From Desulfitobacterium sp038181555 (GTDB lineage: Bacteria > Bacillota > Desulfitobacteriia > Desulfitobacteriales > Desulfitobacteriaceae), in contig NZ_JBBWUA010000026.1 of the NCBI RefSeq assembly GCF_038181555.1, positions 1 to 43,397 on the forward strand: 43,397 bases of DNA. The letters are read 5' to 3'. How positions within the stretch are numbered: the stretch's first letter is position 1; each line of letters starts with the position of its first letter. Shown here in pieces: positions 7,380-16,229 of this stretch. The position numbers and the translations under genes were made by a program. The notes beneath the pieces are model-generated. The model did no database searches, was not told where the DNA came from, and saw only the letters and a program-made list of their open reading frames with translations.

Positions 7380-8720
7380 CTATAGAGCAAGCTTATGGGT
7401 TCTTTTCCAAATTCCCATTTGTTCTGCTTCTTTTATCAAATCCTCGCGGAAATCGGGATGGGCAACTGATATCAGGGCTTCCGCACGTTCCCAGGTGGTC
7501 TTTCCCTTCAGATTTACAATGCCATACTCAGTGACGATATAGTTGACCATGGCACGATGTGTCGTCACAATGGCTCCCGGAGTTAAGGTAGGTTTAATGC
7601 GTGAACACAACTCGCCATCCTTTTTCTGATATGTGGACTCCAAGCAAATAAATGATTTACCCCCTTTAGAATGGTATGCCCCTAAGGTAAAGTCGACTTG
7701 ACCTCCAGTACCGCTAATATTGCGGGTGCCTGAAGATTCTGAACATACTTGACCAAATAAATCAAGCTCTACGCAATTATTGATAGCAATAAAATTATCG
7801 TGTTGAGAAATTACAAAAGGATTATTTACATAGTCTACCGGATAGATTGCACAGCTCGGGTTATTATTAAGATAATCGTAGGTTTTCTGGGTTCCCATGC
7901 AAAAAGTATAGACTGCCTTATAAGTATCGAAACGCTTGCGAGCTCCAGTTACTCGACCAGCTTCCATCATCTCGACGATGGATTCTGTCATCATCTCGGT
8001 GTGAATTCCCAGATCCTTAAGGTCCGATTGGGCGATAATCTTCCCCATGGCATTCGGCATACCGCCAATTCCAAGTTGAATACAACTTCCATCAACAAGT
8101 TCAGGCATAATAAACCCGGCAATTTTGTTATCATTTTCCGTAGGGGGCACCGATCCAACCTGGGGCATTGGCCATTCTGTTTCGATAACATGATCCACCT
8201 CGGAAATGTGGATACCTTCTTCTCTACCACCCAAACAGCGCGGAATACTTGGATTAACTTCAAGAATAATCTTTTTAGCCTTTTCACAGATTGCTTTGCT
8301 GTGTGAGACTTGGGGGCCAAAGTTAAAATAGCCCTTTTCGTCCATGGGAGTCACCGGAAGCATTGCTACATCAACATCGAGAAACTTACGATAATAGCTT
8401 GGCAACTCATTATAAAGCATAGGAATATACCAACATGCCCCTTGATCATGAAGCTTTCTATCAAGACCACTAAAATGCCAATTATTTAAGATAAAATGCT
8501 TTGCTTCCGGATCCGCCTTGACTACCTCGGGCATTCTTGTTGAAGTAGTTGCTCGTATCTTGACATCTGTAAGTTCATCCTTACGCGCCGCTAGAGCTTT
8601 GTCTAAGGCAACTACCTGACCGGTAAATGAGCCATACTCTACCCAGTCTCCTGACTTGACAACGCCTACGGCCTTCTCGGGTGTAGTAAGTTTCTTTTGG
8701 TACTCTGCATAAATATCCAT
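7380..8720 (-). CDS. Acetyl-CoA hydrolase/transferase family CoA-transferase (butyryl-CoA:acetate type)
   Basis: A 446-aa protein of the Cat/4-hydroxybutyrate CoA-transferase family. Recognisable blocks are GSFTGQVVALDKAL near the N-terminus, IQLGIGGMPNAMG in the middle, VELDLFGQVCSESSG with the expected CoA-binding glutamates, and GTGGQVDFTLGA, which is well conserved in butyryl-CoA:acetate and related transferases. Together with the beta-oxidation genes around it, the likely reaction is fatty acid activation: transfer of CoA from acetyl-CoA to butyrate or another short-chain acid, releasing acetate. Substrate range cannot be read from the sequence. A strong AGGAGGGG site precedes the ATG. 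The acetate transporter gene is immediately upstream. Confidence 0.88.
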   Translation of the reverse strand: MDIYAEYQKKLTTPEKAVGVVKSGDWVEYGSFTGQVVALDKALAARKDELTDVKIRATTSTRMPEVVKADPEAKHFILNNWHFSGLDRKLHDQGACWYIPMLYNELPSYYRKFLDVDVAMLPVTPMDEKGYFNFGPQVSHSKAICEKAKKIILEVNPSIPRCLGGREEGIHISEVDHVIETEWPMPQVGSVPPTENDNKIAGFIMPELVDGSCIQLGIGGMPNAMGKIIAQSDLKDLGIHTEMMTESIVEMMEAGRVTGARKRFDTYKAVYTFCMGTQKTYDYLNNNPSCAIYPVDYVNNPFVISQHDNFIAINNCVELDLFGQVCSESSGTRNISGTGGQVDFTLGAYHSKGGKSFICLESTYQKKDGELCSRIKPTLTPGAIVTTHRAMVNYIVTEYGIVNLKGKTTWERAEALISVAHPDFREDLIKEAEQMGIWKRTHKLAL

Positions 8721-8779
8721 ATCTAACCCCTCCTGCTTTTCTTTTTAGCCTGTGATTTTTTACATCTGACATTGATTTT

Positions 8780-9409
8780 TTACATTTTAGCTTGAATGAT
8801 TGTGGGTTTCTCGGTTACCCATGGCTTAGTTATGGGAAAAATCGTTTTGCCATAGGCCGTATTTACAACGAGGGCTGATGAAAGATACATAGCCAGAATA
8901 CCGGCGAAGAGAAGAGCATATCCAGCGATTGGTTTAAAGGAAGGGTCAAGAATTCCCAAGTCTAAAAAGGCTACTTGTACAACTGCAATATCAACCAGAA
9001 CAACTGCCAGCGATAAGATACTAGTTGATTTAAAGTAAGCAGGAGTCCACATCACTAAGCAGAATGAAAGGACTAACCAAGCCCAACCATCAATGTGAGT
9101 ATCTAAGGGTATCGACCATTGTTGAATCGCAGCAAAATACTTGACGAAAAACTCTAGCCCGCCAACAAGCATAAAGAATGCCGAAAAGTAAAGAAATACG
9201 TTTCCACCAACGATCTGGCCTTCTTTCAACTCAATAACGCCAACGATGACTTGTACGACAAAACCACCGATTAGCCAACATGCCATTAATGGCATAGCCC
9301 CCGCAGTTACCTTTCCGCTTAACAAAGCGAAAAAGGTGAAACAGGCAACACCTAGAGCGACAAGACCCGCAGGCGATGGGTTCGCCCATCCTCCTTGATT
9401 ATTTGACAT
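8780..9409 (-). CDS. GPR1/FUN34/YaaH (SatP)-family acetate transporter
   Basis: A 209-aa protein with six predicted membrane helices and the family signature N-P-x-P-A-G-L (NPSPAGLVALGVACFTFF) just before helix 1. SatP-family proteins carry acetate or succinate, by proton symport or as channels. Placed directly upstream of the CoA-transferase gene, it probably moves acetate or the fatty acid substrate. The start at ATG 9409 follows AGAGGGG by seven to eight bases; an earlier ATG at 9430 has no site. About 260 bases of T-rich leader separate it from the upstream oxidoreductase gene; I see no convincing promoter or gene in that gap. Confidence 0.9.
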   Translation of the reverse strand: MSNNQGGWANPSPAGLVALGVACFTFFALLSGKVTAGAMPLMACWLIGGFVVQVIVGVIELKEGQIVGGNVFLYFSAFFMLVGGLEFFVKYFAAIQQWSIPLDTHIDGWAWLVLSFCLVMWTPAYFKSTSILSLAVVLVDIAVVQVAFLDLGILDPSFKPIAGYALLFAGILAMYLSSALVVNTAYGKTIFPITKPWVTEKPTIIQAKM

Positions 9410-9668
9410 ATGCTTTCCCCTCTCAATCATAACCTCAATTTTAGAAGCTCATTTTTTGGACTTCTTTATCATTTTTTATGAGATTGATACTATCCTGATA
9501 GAATTCAATGTCAGTCTGTTGCAAAAAACCTTGTTGTCAGATGTAAAATCACAGGCTAAAATTTCTTTTTTGTTTTTTGATTTTATTTTTAATTTGCGGA
9601 CAGTGAATTTGCGAGATAGCTTAAGAAGGTATATTGTCAACTATCTTTTCATCCCTCCATTCAATGAT

Positions 9669-11726
9669 TTAGGATATTCTCCCAGCGAGAATCTCAGCAA
9701 TATCCTGCACTTTAATTTGATCTTCTGCTTCGCGAGTTGCTACTCCGTCATTGATCATGGTCAGACAGAAAGGACATGCCGTGCTCACTAAGTTTGAGCC
9801 CGTCGCTAAAGCCTCGTCGGTCCGCATTACATTGATTCGTTCTCCCTCATGCTCCTCTAGCCACATTCTTCCACCACCTGCTCCACAGCAGAAGCTCTTC
9901 TCATGATGACGAGACATTTCCAACATAGTAAATCCCGCAGCCTGAAGTAGGGTACGTGGCTCCTGATAGATTTCATGGTAACGTCCCAGATAACAGGAAT
10001 CATGGTAGGTGACAGTTTGTCCTGCTTTTTTATCAAATTGCAGTCTTCCCGCTTGCATAAGCTCATTTAAGTATTGGGTATGATGGACTACCTCGTATTG
10101 ACCCCCGAACTCGGGATAATCCTGCTTTAAGACATTGAAACAGTGTGGACATTGGGTAACAATTTTCTTAACTCCGTAACCATTCATGACTTCAATATTC
10201 TCGGAAGCTAACGAGTAGAAAAGGTATTCGTTTCCTAAACGACGTGCGGAATCTCCACAGCATTTTTCCTCATTGCCTAGGATCGCAAAATTAACGTTGG
10301 CTTTTTGCAGGAGCTTCACGAAGGCCGCCGCTACTTTTTGATTACGAGTATCAAAGGCTCCCGAACAACCCGGCCAATAAAGGATTTCTGCCTCTGGATT
10401 CTCTTCTAGAGTCTTGACCCCTAGGCTTGTTAGGAATTCAGCACGGTTGCTCCAGCCAATCCCCCAAGGGTTCCCGTTATTCTCCATATTCTTAAAGGCC
10501 AGCTGGGCTTCTGAAGGGAAACGACTTTCCATGAGCACTAGGTTACGACGCATATCAATGGTTTTATCCACATGCTCAATAAAGATGGGACATTGTTGTT
10601 CACAGGAGCGACAGGTAGTACAAGCCCAAAGGTCATCCTCGGCTATTACTTCGCCGATGAGCTGACGTAGTCCTAATTCCTCTTCACTAGGTACTTCTGC
10701 TGCAACAGCGACTTCCTCTGTCGTCTCATGAGCTCCTGCTAGGGCAGGTTTGGCATTATTGTGTTCCTTTAAGGCCTTACCCATTTCCCCCATATAAGCA
10801 CCCATATCTTGGATCACCTGTTTGGGGTTCAGGTGCTTGCCACTTAAATAAGCCGGACAATTATCTTGGCATCTACCGCAACGCAAACAAGCATCCGTGT
10901 TAAAAAGTGTCTTCCAGCTAAATTCGCTAAGCTTACTTTTACCATAGGTTTCTAGGCTCTCATCCTCAAAGTCGATCTTTTCAGGTACCCCAATCGGTCC
11001 ATGCTTACGTAGGAATTGATTAGCTGGTCCGAGTAAAATATGGGAAAGCTTTGAATATGGAAAATACCCGAAAAAGACCATGACCAGGATAAAATGAAAC
11101 CACCACAGGAAACTATGGATTCCCTCTAAGGTTTCTACACTAAAGCCTTGGAAAAACGGTGCCATAGCATAGCCAACGAAGGCATAGACCCCCCACGGAT
11201 CGGTAGCAGCCGCCATACGCACAGCCTGGATAACGAAACCGGTAACCAAAATGGTTAAGATCAGCACTAAAACGATAGCGTCGTCCTTTTTATTGTCAAG
11301 TCGATCCGGGCGTTGTACATAACGTCGCCAAATAGCCATAAGAATACCAAAGATGGCCAGTAATCCAAAAGCATTGGCGGTAATTTTGATGAAGATATAT
11401 AAACCGCCGTTAAAGACATTGACGCCGAAATCAGCCTGTAGGGCGACAATCGTTGTCGCAAACATCAAAAGAAGAAAACCCCAGAAGATGGAAAGATGCA
11501 TCACTCCCGGAAAACCATCTTTTATGATCCTTTTATGGCCTATTCCATAGACAATGACATCACCAATTCTCTTTCCGAGATTTTGCCAACGGTTCTCTGA
11601 TTGTCCTAAACGCCATAATTTTAAGCGCTGATAAAAACCATAACAGAAAAAACCGAGAGCTATGACTAACATGGGGTATATCAGCCAATGGTTTTCTATG
11701 TTCCAGTAAAGCTCCCGAGTCGCCAT
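9669..11726 (-). CDS. Membrane EtfAB:quinone oxidoreductase (EMO-like), NarI-type b-type cytochrome plus Fe-S/CCG domains
   Basis: A 685-aa fusion. The N-terminal 230 or so residues hold about five to six membrane helices with scattered His (NarI gamma-like, haem b). Then come two ferredoxin motifs, CLRCGRCQDNCP and CTTCRSCEQQCP, and two cysteine-rich CCG domains (YWPGCSG...KCCGDSARR and HDSCYLGRYH...CCGAGGGRMW...CPFC) resembling HdrD-type cluster sites. This architecture is the one described for membrane EtfAB:(mena)quinone oxidoreductases in fatty-acid-oxidising anaerobes. It should take electrons from EtfAB, encoded next to it, and reduce menaquinone. The ATG 11726 is preferred for its GGGGAG/AAAGGA site; a frame extends 22 codons further upstream without one. 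Confidence 0.9.
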   Translation of the reverse strand: MATRELYWNIENHWLIYPMLVIALGFFCYGFYQRLKLWRLGQSENRWQNLGKRIGDVIVYGIGHKRIIKDGFPGVMHLSIFWGFLLLMFATTIVALQADFGVNVFNGGLYIFIKITANAFGLLAIFGILMAIWRRYVQRPDRLDNKKDDAIVLVLILTILVTGFVIQAVRMAAATDPWGVYAFVGYAMAPFFQGFSVETLEGIHSFLWWFHFILVMVFFGYFPYSKLSHILLGPANQFLRKHGPIGVPEKIDFEDESLETYGKSKLSEFSWKTLFNTDACLRCGRCQDNCPAYLSGKHLNPKQVIQDMGAYMGEMGKALKEHNNAKPALAGAHETTEEVAVAAEVPSEEELGLRQLIGEVIAEDDLWACTTCRSCEQQCPIFIEHVDKTIDMRRNLVLMESRFPSEAQLAFKNMENNGNPWGIGWSNRAEFLTSLGVKTLEENPEAEILYWPGCSGAFDTRNQKVAAAFVKLLQKANVNFAILGNEEKCCGDSARRLGNEYLFYSLASENIEVMNGYGVKKIVTQCPHCFNVLKQDYPEFGGQYEVVHHTQYLNELMQAGRLQFDKKAGQTVTYHDSCYLGRYHEIYQEPRTLLQAAGFTMLEMSRHHEKSFCCGAGGGRMWLEEHEGERINVMRTDEALATGSNLVSTACPFCLTMINDGVATREAEDQIKVQDIAEILAGRIS

Positions 11727-11851
11727 ATCCTTTACTCCCCTTCCCATATCTCTAATTCCGTATCGGTACCTCAAACTTCCAACCCGAAGCATTAACCCTC
11801 AATATATCCACTAAATTTATATATTCGCAATTTTCTGGATATTTAATGGCC

Positions 11852-11879
11852 TAGGGTACTGTCGTTCGACAGCACCCTA
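11852..11879. other. Hairpin in the etfA-EMO intergenic region
   Basis: TAGGGTACTGTC and GACAGCACCCTA form a 12-bp stem with one wobble pair around a GTTC loop. No T-run follows on the minus strand, so it is probably an mRNA processing or stability element within the operon rather than a full terminator. A weak promoter-like pair (TTGCGA, 17 bases, ATATAT) lies between it and the downstream gene. Confidence 0.4.
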
Positions 11880-11963
11880 CCCTATTTGATTTATTCCCTG
11901 CTGGTTAAGGTGAACTCCCGCTTACACGCTGCTTGAGGGGGTGAGTTCCGCTATATGCAGGCC

Positions 11964-12953
11964 TTATTCGTTGACTAATTTCTTGAATTCTTCGGTAAGA
12001 AGTGGCACAACTTCAAACAAATCCCCGACAATCCCGTAGTCAGCAACATTGAAAATGGGGGCATCAGGATCTTTGTTGATTGCAATAATGACTTTGGAAG
12101 CTCCCATGCCGGCAATATGTTGGATGGCTCCACTAATTCCACAGGCAATATATAGGGTCGGTGCTACAATGCTACCTGTTTGCCCGACTTGGAATTGATT
12201 ATCGATCCATCCAGAATCTACTGCTGCTCTAGAGGCCCCTACAGCTGCTCCCACTACATCAGCTAAATCCTCGAGAATTGTGAAATTCTCTTTAGCTTTC
12301 ATGCCACGGCCACCGGAGATAACAATATCTGCTTCCGTCAGTGCAGGACGGCTGGTGACGATGAGGGCCACATCCTTCAAAATGACTTTTAAATCCCCAG
12401 GATCAATTTCCGCAGCTACTTCTATGACCTCAGCTTGTCGGGTAGGATCCGGTTCAGAAGCGACAAAGGATTTTGCCCGAACAGTAGCAAGAAGTGGCTT
12501 GGTTAGAATTTCTACAAAACTAAAGGCACTTCCGGTGAAGACCGGACGCTTGAACAGAAGGAATTTCTCTTGATTCACTTCGATGTCGATGATATCAGAG
12601 GCTAGACCCACTCCTAACCGTTGAGCTAAACGTGGTGCTAGATCTTTAGCTAACGCTGTATGACCCATCAAGAAAGCTTGGGGCTCTTCATTGCGAAGTA
12701 GCTTGGTTAGCACTGAGGTATAAGCACCTGTCGTATATTGTGCTAGTTGTGGTGAGTCCAGCAGGTAAACTTTATCCGCTCCATACTCGGCTGCTTCCTT
12801 CGCTAGATTGGCAACCTTCTCACCGATGATGACAGCTACCAGCGGCTCTCCTGTTTGATCAGCAATTTTGCGACCTTGACTTAATAATTCAAAGGATATC
12901 TTGCGAATTTTTCCGGCTGCTTGTTCAACAAATATCCATATTCCCTTTGGCAT
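11964..12953 (-). CDS. etfA: Electron transfer flavoprotein alpha subunit
   Basis: A 329-aa EtfA: N-terminal alpha/beta domain (starts MPKGIWIFVEQ) and the C-terminal FAD domain with VISGGRGMKAKENF, GASRAAVDSGWIDNQFQVGQTG, the APTLYIACGISGAIQHIAGM block and INKDPDAPIFNVADYGIVGD. Length and motifs are normal. It pairs with EtfB, encoded 33 bases upstream, to carry electrons from the acyl-CoA dehydrogenase to the membrane oxidoreductase encoded next. AAAGGAGCGAGTACT precedes the ATG. Confidence 0.95.
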   Translation of the reverse strand: MPKGIWIFVEQAAGKIRKISFELLSQGRKIADQTGEPLVAVIIGEKVANLAKEAAEYGADKVYLLDSPQLAQYTTGAYTSVLTKLLRNEEPQAFLMGHTALAKDLAPRLAQRLGVGLASDIIDIEVNQEKFLLFKRPVFTGSAFSFVEILTKPLLATVRAKSFVASEPDPTRQAEVIEVAAEIDPGDLKVILKDVALIVTSRPALTEADIVISGGRGMKAKENFTILEDLADVVGAAVGASRAAVDSGWIDNQFQVGQTGSIVAPTLYIACGISGAIQHIAGMGASKVIIAINKDPDAPIFNVADYGIVGDLFEVVPLLTEEFKKLVNE

Positions 12954-12986
12954 AGTACTCGCTCCTTTACTTTGTTCGTCATCCGA

Positions 12987-13760
12987 TTAGAGAACTTTTG
13001 CTTCTTCACGCAGTAAGCGTGCTAGGAGACTTGCTGCTTCTGCAGGTTCTCCAGGAAGCTTTTTGCCCCCTTGTCTAGGGATGGGCAAAGTAAATTTCAA
13101 GACCTTCGCCTGAACTGCCAGATTAGAAGCATCTAGTCCCAAATCGCTCAGTTTTAGTACAGTTAAGGGTTTCTTTTTCGCTTTCATAATTCCGGCGACC
13201 GATGGATAACGGACTTCATTAATTCCTTGCACTACAGTGATTACAGCTGGTAGCGTTACTTCAAGTGTTGCTAGTCCACCGTCGATGACCCGCTTAGCAG
13301 TGGCAAGACTTTCGTCAATATCGAGTTTAGTGACACTGCTGATGGAAGGTAGCTCCATTTTCTCCGCCATACGTACAGCTACTTGAGCTGAGCCATTATC
13401 TGTATCCATTACTCCGGCGAGGACGATGTCATGGGGTAAGGTTTGTACCGCTTTGGCAAGGATAGTAGCGGCCATGCCTTCATCCACTTCACCCAAGGCA
13501 GGGTCATTGATTTGAACGGCTTTGTCCGCTCCCATAGCTAAGGCACTGCGAACAGCGGCTGTAGCTTGGTCTCCCCCCAGAGTAACAATGGTTACTTCGC
13601 CACCTAATCTCTCCTTGATACGTAACGCTTCTTCAATGGCGTATTCGTCCAAGGGGTTGATGACTAAAGTGACTCCATTGGTGTCAATTTTCCCATCACT
13701 ATTTAAGACAATTTTTGCTTCAGTATCTACCGTTTGTTTCATTAATACAACGATGTTCAT
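12987..13760 (-). CDS. etfB: Electron transfer flavoprotein beta subunit
   Basis: A 257-aa EtfB beginning MNIVVLMKQTVDTEAKI, with NPLDEYAIEEALRIKE and the C-terminal KAKKKPL segment typical of the family. The nucleotide-binding loop reads VLAGVMDTDNGSAQV where many EtfB proteins have a GxQAxDGDTxQVG-type sequence, so the second cofactor (AMP or FAD) may be held differently. That bears on whether this Etf is a plain carrier or can bifurcate; sequence alone does not settle it. AAGGGGGTACCTT precedes the ATG. It lies between the acyl-CoA dehydrogenase and etfA genes. Confidence 0.92.
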   Translation of the reverse strand: MNIVVLMKQTVDTEAKIVLNSDGKIDTNGVTLVINPLDEYAIEEALRIKERLGGEVTIVTLGGDQATAAVRSALAMGADKAVQINDPALGEVDEGMAATILAKAVQTLPHDIVLAGVMDTDNGSAQVAVRMAEKMELPSISSVTKLDIDESLATAKRVIDGGLATLEVTLPAVITVVQGINEVRYPSVAGIMKAKKKPLTVLKLSDLGLDASNLAVQAKVLKFTLPIPRQGGKKLPGEPAEAASLLARLLREEAKVL

Positions 13761-13817
13761 AAGGTACCCCCTTGTTGGATTTCCCTGTGTTACTCCATTC
13801 TCTTGATACCAGTTTTG

Positions 13818-14960
13818 TTATTCCTTTAAAATATGGCTAGCAATGACGATTCTTTGTACTTCGCTGGTTCCTTCATAAATCTCAGTAATCTTAGCGTCTC
13901 TCATCATGCGCTCAACAGGATATTCGCGTGTATATCCATAACCTCCATGCATTTGCACAGCTTGAGTGGTTACCCACATCGCTGTTTCGGAAGCGTGGAG
14001 TTTTGCCATAGCGGAAGCTTTAGAAACAGGCTTATGTTGTGTAGCAAGATAAGCTGATTGATAAACTAAGAGACGTGCTGCTTCGATTTGAGTTGCCATA
14101 TCAGCTAATTTGAACTGGTTTGCTTGGAATTGCGCGATCGGCTGACCGAACTGCACTCTTTCCTTTGCATAGTTCTTGGCCTGTTCATAAGCACCTTGGG
14201 CAATACCTAATGCTTGTGAAGCGATGCCGATTCGACCAAAGTCTAAGGTGATCATAGCAATCTTAAATCCTTGACCTTCTTCACCTAAAAGATTCTCGCC
14301 AGGAACTCGAACATTATCGAAGACCAATTCGTAAGTAGCAGAAGAACGAATACCCATTTTCTTTTCTTTCTTTCCAAAGGTAAAACCGGGCATTCCCTTC
14401 TCTAAAATGAAAGCTGCAATACCTTTGTTTCCTTTGCTTTTATCCATTTGAGCTGTTACCACGTAGGTATCTGCTTCATAAGCATTGGTGATAAAGATTT
14501 TAGAACCGTTGATGATATAGTCATTGCCATCTTTTACTGCTGTAGTTCTGGTTCCTGAAGCATCGGAACCGGCCATAGGTTCTGTTAAACCGAAAGCCCC
14601 AATCTTTTCTCCACTGGCCAAAGGCACCAAATATTTTTGCTTTTGCTCTTCAGTTCCGAAAAGATAGATAGGGTTTGCACAGAGACTGGAATGAGCAGAA
14701 ACTGTAACGCCTACAGAAGCGTCAACTCTCGATAATTCTTCAACAGCAATCGCATAGGATAGATAATCTGCTTCTACACCACCGTACTTTTCCGGGAAGG
14801 TAATTCCTGCAAGACCTAACTCGGCCAGCTTATGCCATATCTCACTGGGAAACTCTTCTTTCTCATCCCGTTCTTCAGCACCCGCTGCACACTCATTCTC
14901 AGCAAAATCGCGCACCATTTTCCTCATCATGACATGGTCTTCACTTAATTCAAACATCAT
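13818..14960 (-). CDS. Short-chain acyl-CoA dehydrogenase (butyryl-CoA dehydrogenase-like)
   Basis: A 380-aa acyl-CoA dehydrogenase of standard length. It shows the FAD-binding GAFGLTEPMAGSDASG, the MGIRSSATYELVFDNVRVP block, and the catalytic base Glu in ITEIYEGTSEVQR as in butyryl-CoA dehydrogenases. It should oxidise butyryl-CoA or a similar short-chain acyl-CoA to the 2-enoyl-CoA, passing electrons to EtfAB encoded directly downstream. The site AGGAG lies nine bases before the first ATG (14960); the second ATG, three bases later, is also possible. It is the second gene of the operon. Confidence 0.94.
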   Translation of the reverse strand: MMFELSEDHVMMRKMVRDFAENECAAGAEERDEKEEFPSEIWHKLAELGLAGITFPEKYGGVEADYLSYAIAVEELSRVDASVGVTVSAHSSLCANPIYLFGTEEQKQKYLVPLASGEKIGAFGLTEPMAGSDASGTRTTAVKDGNDYIINGSKIFITNAYEADTYVVTAQMDKSKGNKGIAAFILEKGMPGFTFGKKEKKMGIRSSATYELVFDNVRVPGENLLGEEGQGFKIAMITLDFGRIGIASQALGIAQGAYEQAKNYAKERVQFGQPIAQFQANQFKLADMATQIEAARLLVYQSAYLATQHKPVSKASAMAKLHASETAMWVTTQAVQMHGGYGYTREYPVERMMRDAKITEIYEGTSEVQRIVIASHILKE

Positions 14961-15002
14961 AGTTTTCGACTCCTCTCAATTCTTTTTTATCTATCTCTAA
15001 CC

Positions 15003-15842
15003 TTAATAGGTATAGAAACCTCTGCCTGTTTTGCGACCCAACCAGCCTGCTTTAACATACTTTCTTAACAATGGGCAAGGACGATATTTGTCCCCGAGTC
15101 CCTCATGGAGCACGTCACAGATAGCAAGTACTGTATCAAGGCCGATTAAATCCGCTAAAGCCAAAGGCCCCATGGGATGATTAGCTCCCAGCATCATTAC
15201 ATTATCAATGGCTTCTGGCTTGGCAATGCCTTCATTCAAAGTCCAGATCGCTTCATTGATCATAGGGATTAAAATCCGGTTGGCAACAAACCCGGGAGCA
15301 TCATTGACTTCTACTGGAGTTTTACCCATCGCGATGCTTAAGCTTTCAATTTGGGTATAGACTTCATCACTGGTAGCCAAGCCCCGAATAATTTCTACTA
15401 GCTTCATGACAGGAACCGGATTCATAAAATGCATACCAATTACTTTGTCGGGTCGCTTCGTACAGGCTCCCACTTCAGTAATAGGTAATGACGAAGTGTT
15501 AGTGGCTAAGATAGTATGTTCTGGACAAACCTCATCTAGCTTTTTAAAGATTTCCCCTTTGATAGCCATATTTTCTATGGCTGCCTCGATGACTAAATCA
15601 GCATTTTTAGCATCCTCAAGGTTTGAGCTTTTTTGGAATCTACCCAAAATACTCACTTTTTCTTCAGGAGCTAATTTTCCCTTTTCTACATTGCGGGCTA
15701 GGGTCTTCTCGATGCTTTTAAGGCCACGTTCAACGAATTCCTCCTTAATATCATTGAGAATGATTGTGTACCCAGCTTGAGCTGCCACTTGGGCAATTCC
15801 GGAACCCATCTGACCCGCTCCGATCACCATAATAGTTTTCAT
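15003..15842 (-). CDS. 3-hydroxybutyryl-CoA dehydrogenase
   Basis: A 279-aa protein with the NAD-binding GAGQMGSGIAQ Rossmann motif, the family block NTSSLPITE, the catalytic His region GMHFMNPVPVMKLVEII and the C-terminal domain ending GWLGRKTGRGFYTY. It oxidises 3-hydroxybutyryl-CoA to acetoacetyl-CoA with NAD in this operon. The ATG at 15842 is preceded by GGGGGAG at seven bases; a GTG two codons upstream overlaps that site. It is the first gene of the nine-gene cluster, about 170 bases downstream of the sigma-54 promoter. Confidence 0.95.
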   Translation of the reverse strand: MKTIMVIGAGQMGSGIAQVAAQAGYTIILNDIKEEFVERGLKSIEKTLARNVEKGKLAPEEKVSILGRFQKSSNLEDAKNADLVIEAAIENMAIKGEIFKKLDEVCPEHTILATNTSSLPITEVGACTKRPDKVIGMHFMNPVPVMKLVEIIRGLATSDEVYTQIESLSIAMGKTPVEVNDAPGFVANRILIPMINEAIWTLNEGIAKPEAIDNVMMLGANHPMGPLALADLIGLDTVLAICDVLHEGLGDKYRPCPLLRKYVKAGWLGRKTGRGFYTY

Positions 15843-16009
15843 AAACACTCTCCCCCTTTAAACTTAAATCATATTTCTTTTAGTTTTAAAAAGAGCAATT
15901 CTCTAAAATATGATTTATCCTCATAGAATTACGAGCTACAGGTCGCATGAATTTTGCACCTAGACTTATAGTCGCAATCTTATGAATTGTTTACTTATCA
16001 TATTATTCA

Positions 16010-16025
16010 TGCAAATATCATGCCA
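16010..16025 (-). promoter_or_regulatory. Sigma-54 (-24/-12) promoter of the fatty-acid oxidation operon
   Basis: On the minus strand the sequence TGGCATGATATTTGCA matches the sigma-54 consensus TGGCAC-N5-TTGCA with a single mismatch and exact spacing. It lies about 170 bases upstream of the hbd start and about 110 to 200 bases downstream of two inverted repeats, with an activator gene of the sigma-54 type next upstream. Confidence 0.8.
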
Positions 16026-16133
16026 AATTCCCAAGCGTATAGGGATTTGCTTCTAGAAACCCTTATATCGTCACGAATTTTCTGAATTATCTTAATTGTG
16101 AGTATATTATGTACTTGTGGGCATTAGGTTTTG

Positions 16134-16151
16134 TGTCTCTAGATAGAGACA
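16134..16151. promoter_or_regulatory. Candidate activator-binding site 1 (perfect inverted repeat)
   Basis: TGTCTCTA-GA-TAGAGACA is a perfect 8+8 inverted repeat about 110 bases upstream of the sigma-54 promoter, the usual place for an enhancer-binding protein site. Its half-site TGTCTC recurs in the second repeat at 16204-16222. Confidence 0.65.
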
Positions 16152-16203
16152 GTTATTTTTTATAAAAATGCTTAACAGCTTAATTCGTCCATTTTTGGTT
16201 CAG

Positions 16204-16222
16204 GTGTCTCTTTTAGAGACAC
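16204..16222. promoter_or_regulatory. Candidate activator-binding site 2 (inverted repeat plus extra half-site)
   Basis: GTGTCTC-TTTTA-GAGACAC is a 7+7 inverted repeat with the same half-site as site 1, and a further TGTCTC follows at 16223-16228. The two sites are 70 bases apart centre to centre and lie between the activator gene's terminator and the sigma-54 promoter. Confidence 0.65.
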
Positions 16223-16229
16223 TGTCTCA

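Noticed and set aside
7800..8306. 168-codon plus-strand frame opposite the CoA-transferase gene
   Set aside because: The opposite strand codes for a clear family member; the product shows no domain.
7991..8320. 109-codon minus-strand frame inside the CoA-transferase gene
   Set aside because: It lies in another frame of a well-supported gene and its product has no recognisable motif.
12987..14960. Electron-bifurcating butyryl-CoA dehydrogenase/Etf complex
   Set aside because: The genes sit beside a membrane EtfAB:quinone oxidoreductase, which argues for a plain carrier role; the EtfB loop is also not the typical bifurcating motif. Not fully excluded.
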